The translations under genes and the position numbers were made by a program. A stretch of 19,840 nt of DNA from assembly GCA_037140475.1 (NCBI GenBank), contig JBAXEJ010000046.1:1-19840 (forward strand), read 5' to 3'. This DNA comes from PALSA-1006 sp037140475. Lineage in GTDB: Bacteria; Pseudomonadota; Gammaproteobacteria; Burkholderiales; Gallionellaceae. The notes beneath the pieces are model-generated. The model had not been told where the DNA came from and searched no databases. It saw nothing but the letters and a program-made list of their open reading frames with translations. Below, piece after piece: positions 14,788 to 19,840 of this stretch (the first letter of the stretch is position 1; each line of letters begins with the position of its first letter).

Positions 14788-15348
14788 TTAAGCGTGATGA
14801 TCGGGCAATCTTACGGGAGGGGCTAAGTCTGTATTATAAAATTGAAAGTGATTGTTTTTGCGGTCAGCAAAATAGCGTTGCAGGGTGTATTTCACTGGAC
14901 GGAAGGCTAGCGTATCCCAAGGGATTTCGTTCTCATTAAACAGTTCCACCTCTAAGCTTTCTACGCCGGGGAAAAAATCTAAATCGAGCAACCGTGCGCG
15001 GTAAAGCAAGTGCACTTGGTTGATGTAAGGCAAGTTGTGCATTGAATAAAGTTCGCCGATTTCAACTCGGGCGTTGGCTTCTTCAAGTGTTTCGCGTGCG
15101 GCAGCTTCTGCTGTGGTCTCGTTGTTTTCCATAAAGCCCGCGGGTAATGTCCACAAGCCATGACGAGGCTCAATGGCGCGGCGGCATAGCAAAATGCGAC
15201 CGTCTTCCCATTCGGGAATGGAGCCGACGATTAGTTTGGGATTTTGATAGTGGATGGTGTCGCAGACCGTGCAGACGTGACGTTCACGGTTATCGTCCTG
15301 AGGTAATCTCAGTTCAACGGGCGCACCGCATGCAGGGCAAAACTTCAA
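14788..15348 (-). CDS. NUDIX hydrolase with N-terminal zinc ribbon
   Basis: 186-residue nucleoside-diphosphate-linked hydrolase. The N-terminus is a zinc ribbon, CPAC (Cys4, Cys7) and CTVC (Cys26, Cys29). The Nudix box is complete, with GFMENNETTAEAAARETLEE at about 71-90 matching G-x5-E-x7-R-E-x2-E-E. Substrate is not readable from sequence; relatives include NADH- and ADP-ribose-type pyrophosphatases. The start is a TTG: it overlaps the bamD stop as TTGA, AGGAG lies seven bases upstream at 15360-15356, and no later start would keep the first zinc-binding cysteines. The gene is thus likely translated by coupling to bamD. Confidence 0.9.
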   Translation of the reverse strand: MKFCPACGAPVELRLPQDDNRERHVCTVCDTIHYQNPKLIVGSIPEWEDGRILLCRRAIEPRHGLWTLPAGFMENNETTAEAAARETLEEANARVEIGELYSMHNLPYINQVHLLYRARLLDLDFFPGVESLEVELFNENEIPWDTLAFRPVKYTLQRYFADRKNNHFQFYNTDLAPPVRLPDHHA

Positions 15349-16133
15349 GAATTTGCTCCTGATGTTGTGGGAGGCGTCGCGTTTGCTTTTGTGGGTGCTG
15401 GAACAAAAGTTGTCTTGGTTTTATTTTGATCGAGTACACGTTGTGCATCGTCACGAAGTTGTTTTAAGCCCATCGCATCGTAAGCTCGCACCATGATCTC
15501 AAGTGCATCGCGAGTTTGCGGGGTTTGTGGATAGTCGATCAATACGCCTTTAGCGCGATTCACTGCGGCAACATAAGCGCCGCGGCGCAAGTAGTAACTG
15601 GCGATATGCACATCTGATCCAGCTAGGGTGTTGAGCAGATATTGCATGCGCATTCTGGCATCCGGCGTGTATCTGCTTTCTGGGAAGCGAGTAACCAATT
15701 CTTTAAAGGCTTCAAAAGATTCACGTACCGATTTAGGGTCGCGCTCAGAAGGGTCTTGGCGTGAAAGCCCGTTGATGACACCGCTCAGGTTCTCATCAAA
15801 ATTGATGAGGCCCTTCAGGTAAATCATGTAATCAATATGGGAGTTGTTCGGATATTGTTTGACGAAGCGGTCAATGGCGCTGAGTGCTGGAGCAGGCTCA
15901 CCCTGCTTGTAATAGGCGTAGGCAATTTCCATTTGCGCTTGTTGCGCATAGCGACCGTAGGGGTAACGTGATTGCAATTTTTCAAACTTTTTTACGGCGG
16001 AATCGAAATTGTGATCCTCCATGCCCTCCATGGCTTGCAAGTAAAGTTCGTCGGCAGAAACGTTCTTATCTTCGGGAGTGGAACTGCACGCAATTAACGT
16101 GAGCAGGAGAAAAACGTATAAACTGTTGCGCAT
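15345..16133 (-). CDS. bamD: Outer membrane assembly lipoprotein BamD
   Basis: Essential lipoprotein of the BAM complex that folds beta-barrel proteins into the outer membrane. The 262-residue form starts MRNSLYVFLLLTLIAC, giving a compact signal peptide and lipobox with Cys16. The rest consists of TPR-like helical repeats: YLQAMEGMEDHNFDSAVKKFEKLQSRYPYGRYAQQAQMEIAYAYYKQGE at the front and PESRYTPDARMRMQYLLN later, both typical of BamD. The C-terminus is a Pro/Thr/Ala-rich tail. An in-frame ATG at 16145 would add four residues, but the extended -10 promoter predicts a message beginning near 16153, and TGGAT lies before 16133, so I prefer 16133. Its start codon shares bases with that of rluD. 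The NUDIX gene overlaps its stop by 4 bp. Confidence 0.94.
   Translation of the reverse strand: MRNSLYVFLLLTLIACSSTPEDKNVSADELYLQAMEGMEDHNFDSAVKKFEKLQSRYPYGRYAQQAQMEIAYAYYKQGEPAPALSAIDRFVKQYPNNSHIDYMIYLKGLINFDENLSGVINGLSRQDPSERDPKSVRESFEAFKELVTRFPESRYTPDARMRMQYLLNTLAGSDVHIASYYLRRGAYVAAVNRAKGVLIDYPQTPQTRDALEIMVRAYDAMGLKQLRDDAQRVLDQNKTKTTFVPAPTKANATPPTTSGANS
16094..16122 (+). promoter_or_regulatory. Candidate sigma-70 promoter for rluD
   Basis: TTAACG at 16094-16099, a 17-bp spacer and TATAAA at 16117-16122. The -35 matches four of six. It predicts transcription from about 16129, only a few bases before the rluD ATG at 16132, so the message would be leaderless or nearly so. It lies within the coding part of bamD's signal peptide. 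Confidence 0.4.
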
Positions 16134-17199
16134 GACTAAATCCATTAAAAATTTGCGCGATTATAGCAAAGATACCCCTGCTAATTTGCCTAGTGTTCCC
16201 CTGTGTGATGACGAAATTGATGCAGATATTGAAGCCATTACACCTCCTATCACACCTTCACTGTTGAACTTTACTGTCCCTTTAGAGTACGGCGGAGTGC
16301 GGCTAGACCAAGCCCTTGCGAAGTTATTACCCGAATATTCGCGTAGCCGTTTACAAGAGTGGGTGGCGCAAGGGCAAATCACGGTGAATGGCGCAGCGGC
16401 TACTTCTAAGCAAAAGGTGTGGGGAGCTGAAAAGCTGAGCGTGTTGCCGCAAAGCAATCTCGCGGATCAACCCTATCTGGCCGAAGATATTCCAATCGAC
16501 ATCGTTTACGAAGATGACGACATCATCGTGGTGAACAAACCAGTTGGGTTGGTAGTACACCCCGGTAGTGGCAATTGGCAGGGCACTCTGCTCAATGCCC
16601 TGTTGTATTACGACCCATCGTTAGCAGAAGTGCCTCGCGCTGGTATTGTGCACCGTCTAGATAAAGACACCAGCGGACTATTAGTTGTGGCACGCAATAT
16701 CATCGCGCAAACTGATTTGGTGCGACAGTTGCAAGAGCGTAGTGTGAGCCGAGAGTATTTGGCACTGGCCTTTGGTGAATTTGAGCGCGCAGGTAAAGTC
16801 GATCAGCCGATTGATCGCCATCCTTCGCAACGTACCAAAATGGCGGTGGTAGAGGGCGGTAAGCCTGCGGTTACCCATTACTCTTTAGTGGAAAGCTTCC
16901 CCGGTTGCACCTTGGTTCGCTGCAAATTAGAAACTGGGCGCACGCATCAAATTCGTGTGCACATGGCGCATATTCGCCATCCTTTAGTGGGGGATCATAT
17001 CTACATCAAAGGTGCGCAAAAATGTCCTGCGCAAATGGTGCCAACTTTGCATGCCTTCCCGCGCCAAGCGTTACATGCGGAACGATTGGGTTTGGAGCAT
17101 CCTGAAACGGGTGAGTGGATGGACTGGCAAGTGGATATGCCAAGCGACATGCAGCAGCTGTTGAAGAATGTTCGGATGATTGCTCGTGAACTTGCCTAG
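16132..17199 (+). CDS. rluD: 23S rRNA pseudouridine synthase RluD
   Basis: Makes pseudouridines in helix 69 of 23S rRNA (1911, 1915 and 1917 in Escherichia coli numbering). The 355-residue protein has an S4 RNA-binding domain at about 47-110 (VRLDQALAKLLPEYSRSRLQEWVAQGQITVNG) and a RluA-type catalytic domain. The HRLDKDTSG motif at 174-182 holds the catalytic Asp177. GRTHQIRVH (269-277) and HPLVGDHIY follow. It is longer than the Escherichia coli enzyme (326) by a Pro/Asp-rich N-terminal stretch of about 25 residues. The ATG at 16132 overlaps the bamD start codon head to head; the longer frame from 16078 would run into the bamD signal peptide and is not likely. No ribosome binding site is visible. 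Assignment as RluD over RluC rests on the S4 domain, length, and the bamD/pgeF neighbours, as in other proteobacteria. Confidence 0.9.
   Translation: MTKSIKNLRDYSKDTPANLPSVPLCDDEIDADIEAITPPITPSLLNFTVPLEYGGVRLDQALAKLLPEYSRSRLQEWVAQGQITVNGAAATSKQKVWGAEKLSVLPQSNLADQPYLAEDIPIDIVYEDDDIIVVNKPVGLVVHPGSGNWQGTLLNALLYYDPSLAEVPRAGIVHRLDKDTSGLLVVARNIIAQTDLVRQLQERSVSREYLALAFGEFERAGKVDQPIDRHPSQRTKMAVVEGGKPAVTHYSLVESFPGCTLVRCKLETGRTHQIRVHMAHIRHPLVGDHIYIKGAQKCPAQMVPTLHAFPRQALHAERLGLEHPETGEWMDWQVDMPSDMQQLLKNVRMIARELA
16160..16168 (-). promoter_or_regulatory. Extended -10 promoter for bamD
   Basis: On - the sequence reads TGC TATAAT: a perfect -10 hexamer at 16165-16160 with the TGn extension. No good -35 is found, which is usual for extended -10 promoters. 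The predicted start near 16153 gives a leader of about 20 bases to the ATG at 16133. It lies within the early rluD codons. Confidence 0.6.
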
Positions 17200-17962
17200 C
17201 GAACAGTCAAAGGCCTTACTTCCTCGCCCTCTGGGAGAGGGTTCGTATCTCATTCCCGATTGGCCAGCACCTAAAAATGTGCGCAGTTTGCAGACCACTC
17301 GCATAGGTGGGGTGAGTGTCGCACCCTACGATAGTTTTAATCTCGGCGACCATGTGGGCGATATGTCACAGGCCGTGGCCCGAAATCGTCACTTACTTTC
17401 GCCACTTATGCCAAGCGAACCAGTGTGGATGCAGCAGGTGCATGGCACGGTGGTGGCAAATGCCGATGTGGGCTCGTGTTTGATTCAAGCGGATGCCAGC
17501 ATTGCGCGCCAGCGCGGCTCAGTGTGTGTGGTGATGACAGCGGACTGCCTGCCTGTTTTATTGTGTGACGAAGATGGCACGGTGGTTGCTGCGGCACATG
17601 CAGGTTGGAAAGGGCTGGCGGCGGGTGTGATTGAAGCAACCGTTCAAGCGATGAATGTAGAGCCTAATAAATTGATGGCATGGTTTGGTCCTGCCATAAG
17701 CCAGCGTGCATTTGAAGTGGGTGAAGAAGTTCGCGCCACCTTCATTGCGCACAACGCACAAGCGACTGAAGCTTTTTTACCGGGAGTCAATGGTAAATGG
17801 CTTGCCGACATTTACCTGCTTGCCCATCAACGCCTAAACGCGCTTGGCATTACTCGCGTCTCTGGAGGAGAGCATTGCACCTACAGCGATTCAGAGCGTT
17901 TCTTCTCTTATCGACGAGATGGTGTGACGGGGCGGATGGGAACGTTTATCTGGTTGGAATAA
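17186..17962 (+). CDS. pgeF: Peptidoglycan editing factor PgeF (YfiH, laccase-domain family)
   Basis: Cytoplasmic enzyme of the YfiH family, which acts on wrongly built peptidoglycan precursors and has purine nucleoside and copper-linked activities in some members. The 258-residue protein has the three metal ligands in QQVHG (His86), TADCLP (Cys121) and AHAGWKG (His138), and GEHCTYSDSERFFSYRRDG near the end. The start is one of three non-ATG codons (TTG 17180, GTG 17186, TTG 17192) that overlap the end of rluD; GTG is preferred, with GGA about nine bases upstream. The N-terminus is some 20 residues longer than in Escherichia coli and includes LLPRPLGEG, encoded by a short palindrome. No in-frame ATG occurs before residue 60. 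The downstream ABC gene is 22 bp away. Confidence 0.9.
   Translation: MNLPSEQSKALLPRPLGEGSYLIPDWPAPKNVRSLQTTRIGGVSVAPYDSFNLGDHVGDMSQAVARNRHLLSPLMPSEPVWMQQVHGTVVANADVGSCLIQADASIARQRGSVCVVMTADCLPVLLCDEDGTVVAAAHAGWKGLAAGVIEATVQAMNVEPNKLMAWFGPAISQRAFEVGEEVRATFIAHNAQATEAFLPGVNGKWLADIYLLAHQRLNALGITRVSGGEHCTYSDSERFFSYRRDGVTGRMGTFIWLE
17227..17241. repeat. Small palindrome inside the pgeF 5' end
   Basis: CCCTCT, loop GGG, AGAGGG: a perfect six-pair stem in the first codons of pgeF. The surrounding bases and the encoded LLPRPLGEG look like a common intergenic repeat of the CCCTCTCCC...GGGAGAGGG kind that has become part of the coding region. Confidence 0.5.
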
Positions 17963-17984
17963 TGAATAGCTTTCGTAATTAAAT

Positions 17985-19772
17985 ATGCGTTCTTCCTCTT
18001 CTGATTCCTACAGCCCTGATCCTCAAACACGTGCCGACTGGCGCGTGATACGTTCTCTTTTGCCCTACCTGATGGAGTTTAAAGGGCGCGTGACTTGGGT
18101 TGTTATCTTGCTCATACTCGCCAAGCTAACCAGCGTTACCGTGCCTTTGATCTTTAAAGAAATTGTCGATGCGATGGATAAGCCGGCTGCGATGTTGGCG
18201 GTGCCGGTGGTGCTGGTCATCGCTTACGGTTTGCTACGTTTATTTAGTACGCTGTTTGGCGAATTACGCGATGCACTTTTTGCCAAAGTAACGCAACGGG
18301 CAATTCGGCGTGTGGCGATTCAAGTGTTCGCACATTTACATAATTTGAGTTTGCGTTTTCATCTTGAGCGGCAGACCGGCGGTGTGTCGCGCGACATCGA
18401 ACGCGGTACGCGTGGCATTAGTTTTTTACTGACTTTTTTGTTATTTAACATTTTGCCGACGTTGTTGGAAATTGCTCTGGTCGCGGCGATCTTGTTCATC
18501 AAATATAACCCTTGGTTTGCAATTATTACTTTTGCAACCTTGGTGATTTATATTTTTTTCACTATGTGGATTACAGAATGGCGCATGGTGTATCGGCGTG
18601 CAATGAATGACATGGATTCGAAAGCGAATACGCGTGCGATTGATAGTTTGCTGAACTATGAAACCGTGAAATATTTTGGCAACGAAGAATATGAAGTGAT
18701 GCGTTACGACGAGCACATGAGCAAGTGGGAAGTTGCTGCGGTGCAGAATCAAACTTCTCTTGCAGCGCTCAATGCAGGACAAAGTGCCATCATCGCAATT
18801 GGCGTGACGCTACTCATGCTACTGGCAGCTGATGAGGTAGTGCAGGGCAAGATGACACTGGGAGATTTGGTGCTGGTCAATGTGTTTATGTTGCAGCTTT
18901 ATATGCCGTTGCACTTCTTGGGTTTTGTTTATCGCGAGATTAAAAATGCGCTGGCCGATATGGAGCGCATGTTCAAATTATTGAACGAAAATCGTGAGGT
19001 GAAAGATGCGGAAAGTGCCCAGCCGCTGAAGGTGATTGCAGGACGCGTTGAGTTTAAAAATGTGGCGTTTAGTTATGAGTCAAATCGGCAGATTTTGTCA
19101 GATGTGAGTTTTGAAATTCCAGCGGGCAATACGGTGGCGGTAGTCGGTTCTAGTGGAGCTGGCAAATCAACCTTGTCGCGTTTGCTGTTCCGATTTTATG
19201 ACGCCAGCGCTGGCAGCATCACGATTGATAGTCAGGACATTCGCTCGGTAACGCAAACAAGTTTGCGCGCGAGCATTGGTATTGTGCCGCAAGACACGGT
19301 GTTATTTAACGACACGATTTATTACAACATTGCTTATGGTCGTCCGAGTGCTACACGTGAAGAGGTGTTGCAAGCCGCGCAGTCCGCTCACATTCATGCT
19401 TTCATCGAATCTCTGCCGCAAGGCTATGACACCACAGTGGGTGAGCGTGGTTTGAAACTATCGGGTGGAGAAAAACAACGCGTGGCGATTGCCAGAGCAA
19501 TCTTAAAAAGCCCCGCTATTTTGATTTTCGATGAAGCCACTTCGGCGCTTGATTCTAAGTCGGAGAAAGCTATTCAGGATGAGTTGCGCAATGTGGCGCG
19601 AGGAAGAACGACATTGGTCATTGCTCATCGCTTGTCTACGATTGTCGATGCGGACCAAATTTTAGTGATGGATCAAGGACGTATCATCGAGCGAGGCTCG
19701 CATCGCGAATTATTAGAGCAACAAGGCGTGTATGCACAGATGTGGGCGCTCCAACAGCAAGAAGAACATTAA
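17985..19772 (+). CDS. ABC exporter of the Atm1/HMT type
   Basis: 595-residue half-transporter with fused membrane and ATPase domains, expected to work as a homodimer in the inner membrane. About six helices span 36-315. Atm1-type marks are NYETVKYFGNEEYE at 224-237 and ALNAGQ at 261-266, which belong to the glutathione-conjugate site in mitochondrial Atm1 and its bacterial relatives. The ATPase domain has Walker A GSSGAGKS (388-395), Q-loop Gln436, signature LSGGEKQR (492-499), Walker B ILIFDE (512-517) and H-loop His548. Likely cargo is a glutathione-bound sulfur or metal species, by family analogy. There is no ribosome binding site before the ATG; a six-codon mini-ORF (17962-17982) starts on the pgeF stop (TAATG) and ends two bases before it, suggesting re-initiation. 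Confidence 0.92.
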   Translation: MRSSSSDSYSPDPQTRADWRVIRSLLPYLMEFKGRVTWVVILLILAKLTSVTVPLIFKEIVDAMDKPAAMLAVPVVLVIAYGLLRLFSTLFGELRDALFAKVTQRAIRRVAIQVFAHLHNLSLRFHLERQTGGVSRDIERGTRGISFLLTFLLFNILPTLLEIALVAAILFIKYNPWFAIITFATLVIYIFFTMWITEWRMVYRRAMNDMDSKANTRAIDSLLNYETVKYFGNEEYEVMRYDEHMSKWEVAAVQNQTSLAALNAGQSAIIAIGVTLLMLLAADEVVQGKMTLGDLVLVNVFMLQLYMPLHFLGFVYREIKNALADMERMFKLLNENREVKDAESAQPLKVIAGRVEFKNVAFSYESNRQILSDVSFEIPAGNTVAVVGSSGAGKSTLSRLLFRFYDASAGSITIDSQDIRSVTQTSLRASIGIVPQDTVLFNDTIYYNIAYGRPSATREEVLQAAQSAHIHAFIESLPQGYDTTVGERGLKLSGGEKQRVAIARAILKSPAILIFDEATSALDSKSEKAIQDELRNVARGRTTLVIAHRLSTIVDADQILVMDQGRIIERGSHRELLEQQGVYAQMWALQQQEEH

Positions 19773-19801
19773 GGCTTTCTCTTTTTGCTGTCAACGCTAA
19801 A

Positions 19802-19837
19802 TAGAAATGTCCTCTTTTCTGCAAAGTAGAAATGTCC
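19802..19837 (+). repeat. Two direct repeats at the right edge, possible IS end
   Basis: TAGAAATGTCC occurs at 19802-19812 and 19827-19837, a period of 25 bp, in a stretch without a gene that runs off the window. Repeats of this wording are, from memory, found at the ends of some transposase-bearing elements with integrase cores. No transposase is visible here, so the call is tentative. Confidence 0.4.
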
Positions 19838-19840
19838 GGT

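Noticed and set aside
16078..16131. 18-codon upstream extension of rluD
   Set aside because: It runs antisense through the bamD signal peptide and past the likely rluD promoter.
18441..18782. 113-codon ORF on - inside the ABC exporter gene
   Set aside because: Low-complexity His/Asn/Ile-rich product, a shadow of membrane-helix codons on the other strand.
19802..19837. CRISPR array at the right edge
   Set aside because: Only two 11-bp repeats with 14-bp spacing; far too short for a CRISPR repeat and spacer.

Overview
The window is ordinary-density bacterial chromosome. It looks like a Betaproteobacterium of moderate GC, perhaps of the Nitrosomonadales type; this is inferred from gene content and protein style, not from a search. 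Pointers are a cysI-cysH-cysD-cysN assimilation block with an APS-type CysH and a helical extension on the sulfite reductase, a flhDC master operon, a stand-alone CobD/CbiB-family protein, and bamD/rluD/pgeF side by side.

Layout. (1) 1-3918: sulfate assimilation operon on +, with the sulfite reductase cut by the left edge, then APS reductase and the two sulfate adenylyltransferase subunits. A 145-bp MITE-like inverted-repeat element sits between cysD and cysN. (2) 4020-6179: a CobD/CbiB-family membrane protein and an alpha/beta hydrolase, preceded by a perfect 8-3-8 palindrome. (3) 6180-6524: a gap with a REP-like palindrome and an unlisted 50-codon ORF on - with a strong Shine-Dalgarno. (4) 6525-11868: a signalling operon of cyclic-nucleotide-binding protein, FIST-domain sensor, soluble hybrid histidine kinase (PAS-HisKA-HATPase-REC-REC-HPt) and REC-HD-GYP c-di-GMP phosphodiesterase. 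(5) 12083-12993: flhD and flhC, the flagellar master regulator. (6) 13141-14022: htpX behind a perfect-consensus sigma-32 promoter, ending at a bidirectional terminator. (7) 14075-16133 on -: bamD, a zinc-ribbon NUDIX hydrolase with a TTG start, and mlaA, all but the NUDIX gene serving the outer membrane. (8) 16132-19772 on +: rluD, pgeF and an Atm1-type ABC exporter, chained by overlapping or near-overlapping starts. (9) 19773-19840: two direct repeats that may be the edge of an insertion sequence.

How it works together. Region 1 makes sulfide from sulfate through APS, with no sign of a PAPS step in the part seen. Region 4 reads as one phosphorelay: FIST and PAS inputs feed a cytosolic kinase whose likely output is the adjacent HD-GYP regulator, lowering c-di-GMP, the usual switch between sessile and swimming states. 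The next operon is flhDC, so the two may act on the same decision; that link is inference from position. No complete mobile element, tRNA, rRNA or CRISPR array was seen. The most notable items are the FIST/CNB/hybrid kinase/HD-GYP operon beside flhDC, the inverted-repeat element whose arm holds the cysN ribosome binding site, the sigma-32 promoter of htpX with a hairpin at its predicted transcript start, and the small divergent ORF at 6301-6453.
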